This document shows, one piece after another, positions 33,450 to 42,220 of a DNA stretch of 64,000 nucleotides. This stretch comes from Flammeovirgaceae bacterium (GTDB taxonomy: Bacteria; Bacteroidota; Bacteroidia; Cytophagales; Cyclobacteriaceae), in the NCBI GenBank assembly GCA_016712035.1, contig JADJRT010000021.1, positions 28,775 through 92,774 of the forward strand. Reading direction: 5' to 3'. The translations under genes and the position numbers were made by a program. Position 1 is the stretch's first letter. Each line of letters begins with the position of its first letter. Below the pieces are notes generated by a model. It was not told the origin of the DNA and did not search any database. It saw nothing but the letters and a program-made list of their open reading frames with translations.

Positions 33450-34515
33450 ATGGCCGAGATCAGGTTCAAGAAGCCCATCTATCCGGTTAGTAACTCGTTG
33501 CGAAATTACCTGCGGGTTACGAACCGTGAGATTGATGTACCCATTTCGTATCAGGACCTGACACACGCCAATAGTACGATTGCTCTCTTAGATAAGAAGG
33601 GTAAAGACACATTATGGGAGACCATGATTTACTCTGAGTCGGACAGACAATTTATTCATGAAGGCTTACGCAAGGTGTATGCGCAATTAAAAGTAGGTGG
33701 TGATACCTCTGTGATCGACCACCTTTTTTATTGATCGGGTTGACTATTGCTTGTATGCGAATACACATCCTTTTCGCATTCGCATCGTGAACAAGTTGAA
33801 TGATTTGTTTGATTATTTCTACATCAAGCAAACGGATGCTTCGCGTGTTTATGGCATGGAGCTTGAACATTTGCTTTCTCCGAACAAAATCAATTACCTG
33901 GTGAAGGGCGATACCTTCCTGGAAGAACACATCCAGGGAATTCCGGGAGATACTTTCATTCATCATTACCTGTTGGAAAACACAAATTATAATCCGATTC
34001 GGATAGCCAAGGAGTTTGTAAAGTTCAATGAACGCAGTCTGGTACAAGTACTTGGTGATATGCGCAGAGATAATTTTGTGGTAGAAATTATTCCTGATTT
34101 TGATGAACTGCATTTCAGACTTCGGTCAATTGATTTTGATCAGGAATGTTATGAAGGAAGTAGCCGTATTTACATGCCTCAATATTTCAAAGAGAATAAT
34201 CCGATTATTGATTTAGGTTTTAAAACCATGTCGCCAGTCCTCGAATTGCAATATCAGAAGGAAGAACGGATGCGACTTCGAAACAGAGTGAATACTTCCT
34301 ATGGTCAACTTAACTCGTTGTTGGATTCTATGGCGCAGGATGAGCTATCAAAACAACAAAACATAATCCAACTTAAGAGCGAATTGGCAGAACTTTATCA
34401 GGATGATGAATTTTTAAGCAACGAAACGATGGGACAGATTGTTCGTACGAGTTTGCACATGCTGGAGAAATATCCGGTTCGAAACAGATTAAGATCAAAA
34501 CCAGTGCTAGCATGA
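33450..34515 (+). CDS. Unrecognised 354-residue protein in the PFOR-Rnf operon (one frameshift)
   Basis: Soluble, no signal peptide or cysteine-rich motif. One extra T in the run at 33724-33729 breaks the frame; removing it gives HLFIDRVDYCLYANTH. It has mixed alpha/beta content early on, a central acidic part (LVKGDTFLEEHIQGIPGDTF), and a C-terminal helical coiled-coil region (RMRLRNRVNTSYGQLNSLLD). It begins 8 bases after flavodoxin and ends with an ATGA overlap into rseC, so its expression is tied to Rnf assembly or use. I do not know the family. Confidence 0.68.
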
Positions 34516-34926
34516 CAACCCAATCTGAATATCTGGAACATATAGGATTAGTCATTGACATCAAGGGAGGTTATCTTAAAATAGCTTTGATCGGATCCGG
34601 CTGTTCAGGTTGCCATAATAGTTTATGCATGTTAGGAAGTTCAAAAGCAAAGGAGATTGATTTAGTTTATAATGAAAATTGTCTTCATGTCGGAGATGAG
34701 GTGCTTGTTAAAGTCAATCCCACATCAGGTTATAAAGCTGTCATGCTTCTTTATATTTTTCCATTTTTACTTATGATGTTGGCTCTATTCCTCGTAGCCA
34801 AAGTGGGATATAGCGAAGGGATGGCAGGACTTGCCTCTTTATTTGTGCTGCTACCTTATTTTTATGATCTATCTGTTTAAAAAGAGTTTAGCAGGTCAAT
34901 GCAATTTTGAAGTGGTGAAAAGATGA
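34512..34926 (+). CDS. rseC: RseC-family protein (SoxR-reducing system), one frameshift
   Basis: About 137 residues. The N-terminal soluble part has the cysteine cluster CSGCHNSLC, and two TM helices follow (AVMLLYIFPFLLMMLALFLV and the next). The plain frame ends at 34880 after LLPYFYDLSV. Shifting one base near 34862 yields MIYLFKKSL and a stop at 34926 that overlaps the rnfB start as ATGA, so the repaired form fits the operon better. RseC proteins often accompany Rnf clusters and help reduce SoxR or mature the complex. Confidence 0.82.
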
Positions 34927-35867
34927 ATCAGGTTATACTCTATACGATTATCAGTTTAACAGCAATAGGAATATTGGCTGCCGTGGTAATTTATTTTGTC
35001 TCTAAAAAATTTGCCGTACAAGAGGATGACCGGATAGCTAAAGTGGAAGCCGTACTGCCTAGCACAAATTGTGGCGGCTGCGGACAACCCGGTTGTCATG
35101 CTTTTGCAAAAGCAGTAGTCGATGCCGGTGACCTTTCTGTTTTGCATTGCCCGGTTGGGGGAAATGCTGTTATGAAACAGGTCGGTGAAATACTAGGCAT
35201 AAAAGCAGTAGAGCGAGATCCATATGTTGCTGTGGTTCGATGCTCGGGTTCATTTGAATATCGTAAGAAGACAAATGTGTATGATGGTGCCGAGTCTTGT
35301 AAAATTGCGGCAGCCTTATACAGTGGCGACACGGGTTGTGCGTACGGATGTTTAGGTATGGCCGATTGTGTAGATGTGTGCGACTTTGAAGCCATGTACA
35401 TGGACGAGAAGACAGGTCTTCCGGTAGTGATCGAAGATAAGTGCACTGCGTGCAATGCGTGTGTGAAGGAATGTCCGAAGGATATCTTACAACTCTGGCC
35501 GATGGGCAAAAAAAACCAACGGGTTTATATTGCTTGTCTTAATGAAGAAAAAGGCAGCACCGCCCGTAAGGAATGTGCAGTAGCCTGTTCAGGTTGTAGC
35601 AAATGCTTTGAGGCTTGTCGCTACGATGCCATAACCATGAATAACAGCCTGGCGTTGATTGATCCGGAGAAATGCAAACTGTGTATGGAGTGTGTAGATA
35701 CGTGCGATGTTCACAATATCATTACGGCAAATGTAACTCCCGAAAAGATTCAGTCGGCCAATGAGCAGCGACTGAAGCGGGAAGAACGTGCCCGCAAAAA
35801 GAAAGAAGAAGAGAAACTTTCAACGGAAGCTGTAAAACAAAAGGACAATGAAACTCCGCAAGAATAA
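34923..35867 (+). CDS. rnfB: Rnf complex subunit B, Fe-S protein
   Basis: 314 residues. One N-terminal TM helix is followed by the four-cysteine domain (NCGGCGQPGCHAFAKA plus C at HCPVGG) and several ferredoxin-type cluster motifs (CTACNACVKECPK and CKLCMECVDTC). A Lys/Glu-rich C-terminal tail follows. It passes electrons from ferredoxin or flavodoxin toward the rest of the Na+- or H+-pumping Rnf complex. It overlaps rseC by 4 bases and rnfC by 20. Confidence 0.93.
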   Translation: MNQVILYTIISLTAIGILAAVVIYFVSKKFAVQEDDRIAKVEAVLPSTNCGGCGQPGCHAFAKAVVDAGDLSVLHCPVGGNAVMKQVGEILGIKAVERDPYVAVVRCSGSFEYRKKTNVYDGAESCKIAAALYSGDTGCAYGCLGMADCVDVCDFEAMYMDEKTGLPVVIEDKCTACNACVKECPKDILQLWPMGKKNQRVYIACLNEEKGSTARKECAVACSGCSKCFEACRYDAITMNNSLALIDPEKCKLCMECVDTCDVHNIITANVTPEKIQSANEQRLKREERARKKKEEEKLSTEAVKQKDNETPQE

Positions 35868-37180
35868 AACTTTTAAACTAGGCGGTGTTCATCCGGATGA
35901 TCAAAAAATTTCGGCCGGTGTTGCTATTACCCCATTGCCTTTACCTAAAATGGTAACCATTCCCGTAACGCAACACATTGGCGCTCCTGCTAAAATTGTT
36001 GTGCAGCGGGGCGATATGGTTAAGGTAGGACAAATTATTGCCACACACGAAGGCTTTGTTTCCTCCAACATCCATGCATCGGCATCGGGTCGGATTGGCG
36101 TAATAGAAGAAGTAATGGATAGCAGTGGGTTTAAACATACTGCTATCTCTATACGCGTAAAGGAGATGATTGGGAAGAAAGCATTGATCGAAGTGAAACA
36201 CTGGTTGAAGAAATAAAATTTGAACCAAAGGAGATTGTTTCCTGCATCATGAATGCCGGGGTAGTGGGCATGGGTGGTGCAGCGTTTCCATCGCACGTAA
36301 AACTAAGTGTGCCCGAAGGCAAGCATGTGATTACCTTTTGATCAATGGCGTTGAATGTGAACCCTACCTTACAGCCGATCATCGCATTATGCTTGAAAGG
36401 CCGAAAGAGATTATTGTGGGAATTAAAATTCTGATGAAGGCCTTAGGTGTTCAAAATGCTATTATTGGAATTGAAGATAATAAACAGGATGCCATTGAAT
36501 TGTTTCAGAAATTACTCAAGAGTGAATCTGGGATTTCAGTCGAAGCGCTAGAAGTGCAGTATCCACAAGGCGGAGAAAAACAATTGATTCAGGCGTTATT
36601 GAATCGCGAAGTCCCTTCCGGTGGTCTGCCTTCCGATGTAGGTGTGATTGTTCATAATGTGGGTACCACGCATGCTATCTATCAGGCGGTACAAAAAAAT
36701 AAACCATTGATTGAACGCGTAGTTACCGTTACTGGGAAATCAGTTAAGCAGCCATCCAACTTTTTGGTTCGCATTGGTACTCCGGTTATTGATCTGCTGA
36801 TTGCGGCCGGTGGAGTACCGGAGGATACCGGTAAAATTGTGAGTGGCGGCCCTATGATGGGTAAAGCCATTGCTGATCTGGATGTGCCCGTTGCAAAAGG
36901 AACATCAGGTATTTTACTCATACCCAAAGACGAAGCTAGCCGCGCGGAGGTATATAATTGTTTGCATTGTGGTAAGTGCATTGAAGCCTGCCCCATGGGC
37001 CTCGAGCCATATCGGCTATTGCTCATGTCAAAGAAGGGCAGTACTCAGCGAGCCAAAGAAGAACATATTCTGGATTGTATTGAATGTGGTTCATGTTCTT
37101 TCGTTTGTCCTTCCAATCGACCTATTCTTGATTATATCCGGTTAGGTAAAACACAAATCAGAAAGGAGAAGAAAGTATGA
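35848..37180 (+). CDS. rnfC: Rnf complex subunit C (two frameshifts)
   Basis: About 443 residues. The N-terminal part ([17 protein letters not shown]) is followed by [27 protein letters not shown] and two ferredoxin motifs, [14 protein letters not shown] and [14 protein letters not shown]. Frames change near 36165 and near 36339 (a T missing in ACCTTTTG), after which the conserved sequence continues. RnfC carries FMN and the NADH site. It starts inside the last codons of rnfB and ends with an ATGA overlap into rnfD. Confidence 0.92.
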
Positions 37181-38178
37181 GTACCAATCTACTTACCGTT
37201 TCACCCTCGCCTCACGTTCATACTGAGCTTACCGTACCGCAAATTATGCGTGGTGTTATTATCGCCATGGTACCAGCGCTACTTTTTTCAATCTATAATT
37301 TTGGTATAGGTGCCCTCTATGTTTCTTTTTTATCTGTATTCTTTTGTGTAGGTATTGAGTATGTGATTTCAACGTATCTGTTAAAGCGGGCCAGCTCAAT
37401 ATACGATGGATCGGCTATTATCACAGGGTTGCTGTTGGCATTCAATGTGCCCAGCAACTTGCCCTGGTATATTATTTTTATTGGAAGTGCAGTTTCTATT
37501 GGTATTGCTAAAATGAGTTTTGGTGGGTTAGGAAACAATCCATTTAATCCGGCTTTAGTCGGTCGCGTATTTTTGCTTTTATCATTTCCAGTACAAATGA
37601 CTTCCTGGCCAGTAAAGGGCGCAACATTTTCATTGGATGCTATAACCAGTGCAACTCCACTTGGCATTTTAAAAGAAGGTGTTAATTCCGGCACGTCCGT
37701 AGATGTCATAACACAAGATATGCCATCGTATGTCGATTTCTTTTTTGGATTGCAATCGGGTAGCCTTGGAGAAGTATCAGCCTTTGCGCTTTTACTAGGA
37801 TTGATCTATATGATCTATCGTAAAATAATTACCTGGCATATTCCTGTTTCTATGCTCGTAACCATCACCTTGCTTACAGGAATATTTTGGCTATTGGATC
37901 CAACAAAATATGTGAGCCCGTTATTCCATTTGTTAACCGGAGGTATTATGCTAGGTGCCGTGTTTATGGCTACCGACTATGTAACCTCACCTTTTACACA
38001 TCGCGGAATGATTCTGTTTGGCGTGGGTATCGGAGTGCTAACTGTTTTAATCAGGCTCTTTGGAAGTTACCCAGAAGGAGTTTCGTTTGCTATTTTAATT
38101 ATGAATGCATTTGTGCCTATGATTAACAAGTATGTTAAGGAACCTCGATATGGTGTAAAGAAAAAGCAAAGTAAGTAG
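37177..38178 (+). CDS. rnfD: Rnf complex subunit D
   Basis: 333 residues, integral membrane protein with about nine to ten TM segments. The covalent-FMN threonine lies in DAITSATPLG near residue 150, and NPFNPALVGR is the family's conserved loop. It forms the membrane core with RnfE and RnfA. ATGA overlap with rnfC; 6-base gap to rnfG. Confidence 0.94.
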   Translation: MSTNLLTVSPSPHVHTELTVPQIMRGVIIAMVPALLFSIYNFGIGALYVSFLSVFFCVGIEYVISTYLLKRASSIYDGSAIITGLLLAFNVPSNLPWYIIFIGSAVSIGIAKMSFGGLGNNPFNPALVGRVFLLLSFPVQMTSWPVKGATFSLDAITSATPLGILKEGVNSGTSVDVITQDMPSYVDFFFGLQSGSLGEVSAFALLLGLIYMIYRKIITWHIPVSMLVTITLLTGIFWLLDPTKYVSPLFHLLTGGIMLGAVFMATDYVTSPFTHRGMILFGVGIGVLTVLIRLFGSYPEGVSFAILIMNAFVPMINKYVKEPRYGVKKKQSK

Positions 38179-38184
38179 CACACT

Positions 38185-38778
38185 ATGGCTACTATAAAAT
38201 CAACCTTCCTTAACTTAGTCATTACCCTGGCGGTAATTACCCTGGTAGGTGGATTAGCCTTAGGCTATGTATTTCAGTGGACGAAAGAGCCCATCGCCAA
38301 AGCACAGATGGAAAAGCAACTGCGAGCAATCGAAGCTGTGGTGCAAGGCTACGATAATAATCCGGTGACAGATAAATTTAAAGTGGCCACACCTGATGGA
38401 TCAGATAGTCTTGAATTCTTTCCAGCAATGGCGGCCGGTGAATTAATCGGGATGGCTATAAAAACAAAGTCAAGCAAAGGATATAGTGGTGATATCTGGT
38501 TAATGGTAGGCTTTACTATGGAAGGCGAGATACAGCGGGCCGTAGTTATTGAACATAAAGAAACTCCGGGACTCGGATCAAAAATGTCGGATGCAAAATT
38601 TTTAGATCAATTTCTAAACAAAAATCCTGGATCAGTCAATCTTAAGGTGAAGAAGGACGGTGGAAGCATCGATGCGATTACAGGCGCTACAATTAGTTCG
38701 CGCGCATTTTCTGAGGCGGTTCAAAGAGCTTACGAAACATTTCAATCTACAAATCATGGCAACGCAGCTAAGCAATAA
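38185..38778 (+). CDS. rnfG: Rnf complex subunit G
   Basis: 197 residues. One N-terminal TM helix is followed by the FMN-binding domain. The threonine that carries covalent FMN is in the motif [12 protein letters not shown] near residue 170, and [11 protein letters not shown] is the preceding conserved block. It acts on the outer face of the membrane. It overlaps rnfE by 23 bases. Confidence 0.94.
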   Translation: MATIKSTFLNLVITLAVITLVGGLALGYVFQWTKEPIAKAQMEKQLRAIEAVVQGYDNNPVTDKFKVATPDGSDSLEFFPAMAAGELIGMAIKTKSSKGYSGDIWLMVGFTMEGEIQRAVVIEHKETPGLGSKMSDAKFLDQFLNKNPGSVNLKVKKDGGSIDAITGATISSRAFSEAVQRAYETFQSTNHGNAAKQ

Positions 38779-39364
38779 AGAAAACTTTTTGAAAGGCATC
38801 ATTCGCGAGAATCCAGTGTTTGTCATTTTACTCGAGCTGTGTCCTACACTAGGAGTTACTTCATCGGCTATTAATGGAATGGGGATGGGCATGGCTACTT
38901 TGTTTGTGCTGGTCATGTCAAATGCGGTGATCTCCTTAGTAAAAAATCTGATTCCCGATAAGGTGCGCATACCCGCCTTTATTGTAATCATCGCTTCGTT
39001 TGTAACGGTTGTACAATTATTAATGGCTGCTTACACCCCAGCCTTAAATGAACAACTGGGTATATTTATTCCTCTTATTGTAGTGAATTGTATTGTACTG
39101 GGCCGTGCCGAAGCTTTTGCTTCACGAAACACTTTATGGGCAAGTACCCTAGATGGATTAGGCATGGGCGTAGGATTTACTTTCGCGCTTACCTTGCTCG
39201 GAATCATTCGTGAGTTATTGGGCAGCCTTTCCATTTTTGGATTTAAGTTGATAGATGCCGATGGCATGTTGGTTTTTGTTTTGGCTCCAGGCGCGTTTAT
39301 TACGCTCGGTTTTATAATTGCCGTTATGGCATGGATGAAAAGAAAGAAACCTATAAAACATTAA
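38756..39364 (+). CDS. rnfE: Rnf complex subunit E
   Basis: 202 residues, multi-pass membrane subunit. I place the start at [14 protein letters not shown] (38756) rather than the longer frame opening at 38660, because RnfE proteins begin just before the motif [20 protein letters not shown]. RnfE and RnfA are homologous, inversely oriented membrane subunits that share a buried iron-sulfur site; the cysteine in ELCPTLG is one candidate ligand. Confidence 0.92.
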   Translation: MATQLSNKENFLKGIIRENPVFVILLELCPTLGVTSSAINGMGMGMATLFVLVMSNAVISLVKNLIPDKVRIPAFIVIIASFVTVVQLLMAAYTPALNEQLGIFIPLIVVNCIVLGRAEAFASRNTLWASTLDGLGMGVGFTFALTLLGIIRELLGSLSIFGFKLIDADGMLVFVLAPGAFITLGFIIAVMAWMKRKKPIKH

Positions 39365-39374
39365 TTGATCGATT

Positions 39375-39947
39375 ATGGAATACCTTGTTATTATAATCTC
39401 TACCATTTTCATTAATAATATTGTTCTGGCAAAGTTCTTAGGGATCTGCCCATTCCTGGGAGTTTCAAAAAACACGACTACGGCAATAGGTATGGGTGGT
39501 GCTGTAATTTTTGTTATGACCATTTCAACTATTATGACCTATCTGGTACAGCATTATGTTCTCATTCCGCTTGACATTGCTTACATGCAAACGGTGACTT
39601 ATATTTTGGTGATTGCTTTTTTAGTGCAGGTAGTAGAGATTGTCTTAAAGAAAGTAAGTCCCGATTTGTACCAGGCCTTAGGCGTGTACTTACCCTTAAT
39701 AACCACGAACTGTACCATTTTAGGCGTGGCTATTTTAGTCATTCAAAACGAGTTTAATCTTTTCCAGAGCGTAGTTTTTGCAATTGGTAATTCAGTAGGA
39801 TTTACATTAGCCATTGTTATCTTTTCCAGCCTACGCGAACAGCTCGATCTGGCTGACTTACCGGAGTCTATGCAAGGCATCCCAGCTGCGTTAATCACAG
39901 CCAGTATTTTGTCAATGGCTTTTATGGGCTTTGCAGGGTTGGTTTAA
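39375..39947 (+). CDS. rnfA: Rnf complex subunit A
   Basis: 190 residues, about six TM helices. Family motifs FINNIVLAKFLGICPFLGVS and LPLITTNCTILGVAI are both present. It is the last gene of the nifJ-rnf operon, 10 bases after rnfE. About 110 bases then separate it from the next operon, with its own promoter, and no obvious terminator is visible between. Confidence 0.94.
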   Translation: MEYLVIIISTIFINNIVLAKFLGICPFLGVSKNTTTAIGMGGAVIFVMTISTIMTYLVQHYVLIPLDIAYMQTVTYILVIAFLVQVVEIVLKKVSPDLYQALGVYLPLITTNCTILGVAILVIQNEFNLFQSVVFAIGNSVGFTLAIVIFSSLREQLDLADLPESMQGIPAALITASILSMAFMGFAGLV

Positions 39948-39994
39948 CCTACGATTTCAATTCAGATTACATGCTCTAAAAGTATTTTCACCAT

Positions 39995-40026
39995 TTTGGT
40001 TTATAATGTAAACTAGTTTACATTTG
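39995..40026 (+). promoter_or_regulatory. Canonical Bacteroidota promoter with a 20-bp palindromic operator
   Basis: TTTG at 39995-39998 and TACATTTG at 40019-40026 match -33 and -7 elements with a 20-base spacer. The sequence 40005-40024 is a perfect 20-bp palindrome (half-site AATGTAAACT) that covers the spacer end and most of the -7 box. A protein bound there would block RNA polymerase. The winged-helix regulator encoded at 40638 in the operon it drives is the obvious candidate. Confidence 0.72.
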
Positions 40027-40057
40027 TTCCGTTAAAAGAGATAAAAAAGGAAAACCT

Positions 40058-40636
40058 ATGGAAAAATCAGTTGAAAAGGGCATGGAGCCAAATCAGAGTC
40101 TTGAGCTCATTGCGGCCATGATTTATCAAGCCAAAGGAAACTTTAAACACAACGCCATTCACTTTTTACTTTGGGGGTGGGTAGTGCTGATTGGAAATGT
40201 AGGCATGTATTTCTTGATACAACAAGGCGTGAAAGCCCCCTACATGATTTGGCTTATCACGCTTCCTGCTGCCGCCTTGTCTGCCTATTTTGGATATCGG
40301 CAAGGTAAGCAGAGCCGGGTTCGCACACATTTAGATACTATTTATATGTGGCTGTGGATCAGTTATGGCATGGTAATTTTTACTCTTCTGTTTTTTGGAC
40401 ATACCATTAATTATCAAATCAATCCAGTAATTTTATTATTTTCAAGCGTACCTACATTTATTTCCGGCATCACGATACGCTTTAAGCCATTAGTTATTGG
40501 TGGAATTCTATTTTGGATTTCGTCCATTATTTGCTTCAGTCTCTCTCTTGAAATTCAACTGTTACTTAGCGCGTTTGCAATAATCTGTGGTTATCTGATA
40601 CCTGGTTATTTGCTCCGCGCAAAAAAGGATAACTGA
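40058..40636 (+). CDS. Integral membrane protein, operon with wHTH regulator
   Basis: 192 residues. A cytoplasmic N-terminus with charged residues is followed by six hydrophobic segments (FLLWGWVVLIGNVGMYFLI first). No enzyme motif. The next gene, one base later, encodes a winged-helix regulator; this membrane-protein/regulator pairing recurs in Bacteroidota, where function is not known. Confidence 0.68.
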   Translation: MEKSVEKGMEPNQSLELIAAMIYQAKGNFKHNAIHFLLWGWVVLIGNVGMYFLIQQGVKAPYMIWLITLPAAALSAYFGYRQGKQSRVRTHLDTIYMWLWISYGMVIFTLLFFGHTINYQINPVILLFSSVPTFISGITIRFKPLVIGGILFWISSIICFSLSLEIQLLLSAFAIICGYLIPGYLLRAKKDN

Positions 40637-40637
40637 T

Positions 40638-40922
40638 ATGTTTAAGGATCTGGATCCCTTATTGCATTCTCAATTACGATTAGGTGTAATGAGTATTTTA
40701 ATTTCTGTTGAACAGGCCGAGTTCACCTTTCTGAAAGAGAAAACAAACGCTACGGCAGGTAATTTAAGTGTGCAATTAGATAAACTATCGGAGGCAGGTT
40801 ACATTAAAATTGAAAAGTCTTTCAGAGGAAAAAAGCCATTAACCTCGTGTAAAATTACTAAGGGAGGAGTAAAAGCATTTGAGGAATATGTTAATTCATT
40901 AAAGAGCTACATAAAAAAATAA
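40638..40922 (+). CDS. Winged-helix transcriptional regulator (MarR/ArsR-like)
   Basis: 94 residues. A single winged helix: ISVEQAEFTFLKEKTNATAG then the recognition helix LSVQLDKLSEAGYIKIEK and the wing (SFRGKKPLTSCKIT). It belongs to the DNA-binding group annotated as HTH_27/MarR-like in this phylum. It likely represses its own operon through the palindrome at 40005-40024. Confidence 0.82.
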   Translation: MFKDLDPLLHSQLRLGVMSILISVEQAEFTFLKEKTNATAGNLSVQLDKLSEAGYIKIEKSFRGKKPLTSCKITKGGVKAFEEYVNSLKSYIKK

Positions 40923-40925
40923 TGT

Positions 40926-41576
40926 ATGATCGAAAAATTTAAATGGATAGTAGTGGGTTTTTGCTTTGTTACCCCATGGTCCATGGCTCAGCAAGCGAAT
41001 CAGGCATCCCTGTATCTGATGCCATCATTTCAGTTTTACCAATATAAAAACCTGAATCAATTGCTACAGCAAGCTGGTTTTTCGGAAGTGGGGGCTTCGT
41101 TTGGAACGGGTGTTGGAGGTTTTGGTACAATCAATGCCCGATGGCGTGTTGGTGGTGAAGGCACTTATTTTACAAGTTCTCAACAACATGGTTCAACTAC
41201 TACTACTGGACAAGGCGGGCTAGGCTACTTTTATACTGGCTATGTAGCATCGTTAAAAAAATGGCAGTTTGTTCCGTCTTTAGGTATTGGCTTCGGTGGC
41301 CTTGCTGTAAATGCCACCCGGTCAACTAGCGTAAATATAAATGATCTCTTAGCAACCAACCCAAACAGTAGCCAGATTGGAAGTGGTGGCGCATTTGTTC
41401 ATAGCGGACTTGTCGTTGAACGAAAATTTGTGAGTTTAATTTATTTGGGTCTTGAGATGGCCTACAATTTTAGCTTAGGTGAAAATAATTGGGAAGCAGA
41501 TGGGCTTACGGACACGGTTAAGGATCCTTTTGGTGGCTTTCAACTAAATCTGAAGATTGGATTCTTCATAAATTAA
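40926..41576 (+). CDS. Outer-membrane beta-barrel-like protein
   Basis: 216 residues, starting 3 bases after the regulator gene. A signal peptide (to about residue 22, SMAQQ) precedes glycine-rich amphipathic strands (GASFGTGVGGFGTINARW, FVPSLGIGFGGLAVN), and the chain ends in the aromatic-hydrophobic strand LNLKIGFFIN. The pattern suits a small beta barrel. No close family recognised. Confidence 0.6.
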   Translation: MIEKFKWIVVGFCFVTPWSMAQQANQASLYLMPSFQFYQYKNLNQLLQQAGFSEVGASFGTGVGGFGTINARWRVGGEGTYFTSSQQHGSTTTTGQGGLGYFYTGYVASLKKWQFVPSLGIGFGGLAVNATRSTSVNINDLLATNPNSSQIGSGGAFVHSGLVVERKFVSLIYLGLEMAYNFSLGENNWEADGLTDTVKDPFGGFQLNLKIGFFIN

Positions 41577-41636
41577 TATAACAATTTCATTTTTCATGAT
41601 TAAGATTTAAGGTATAAATTTAAATCAAACCAAATA

Positions 41637-42131
41637 ATGCTGCATACTATTGTTCATAACACAACAGGATTGATTCACCTTATCAGTTCACTAGCAGCAT
41701 TGGTGTTTGGTACTACTATACTTTTGAATAGCAAAGGTACGCAGAGGCATAAACGTATCGGCTATGCCTATACCATCTCAATGATTGTCTTAAATGTAAC
41801 CGCTTTTATGATTTTTCGACTCTTTAATCGGTTTGGCCCATTCCATTTTGCTGCCTTAATTAGTTGCTTGACTCTTTTGGCTGGCATGATTCCCATTTTG
41901 TTGCGATCTCGATTTAGATCATGGCTGGCTTTACATATGAGCTTTATGTTTTACAGCGTTATCGGACTTTACGCTGCATTTGCATCTGAAGTAATTGTGC
42001 GTGTACCGGGTATCCGGTTTTGGTGGAGTGTAACGGGTGCTACCTTTCTCGTTTTCTTTGTTGCCATGTACTTTTTTCGAAAATCTGCAAAGAAATGGAT
42101 GATTCAATTTTCTAAAAAATCCACAGTGTAA
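41637..42131 (+). CDS. DUF2306-like membrane protein
   Basis: 164 residues with five to six TM helices. HNTTGLIHLISSLAALVFGT and KGTQRHKRIGYAY match the DUF2306 pattern, which contains conserved His residues. It starts 60 bases after the beta-barrel gene and may belong to the same operon. Followed by a hairpin terminator. Confidence 0.68.
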   Translation: MLHTIVHNTTGLIHLISSLAALVFGTTILLNSKGTQRHKRIGYAYTISMIVLNVTAFMIFRLFNRFGPFHFAALISCLTLLAGMIPILLRSRFRSWLALHMSFMFYSVIGLYAAFASEVIVRVPGIRFWWSVTGATFLVFFVAMYFFRKSAKKWMIQFSKKSTV

Positions 42132-42140
42132 TGTTATTAC

Positions 42141-42182
42141 GCAGTCATTGCGGCTCAAGGCCACGATGACTGCATAACTTTT
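42141..42182. terminator. Bidirectional terminator between convergent genes
   Basis: GCAGTCAT (42141-42148) pairs with ATGACTGC (42166-42173) as a perfect 8-bp stem with inner GGC/GCC pairing, followed by AACTTTT. It lies between the DUF2306-like gene and the ribonucleotide reductase gene read from the other strand. Confidence 0.7.
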
Positions 42183-42220
42183 AAGATAGGTCTTAATTAC
42201 TAATCAAAATTATTTCTAAA

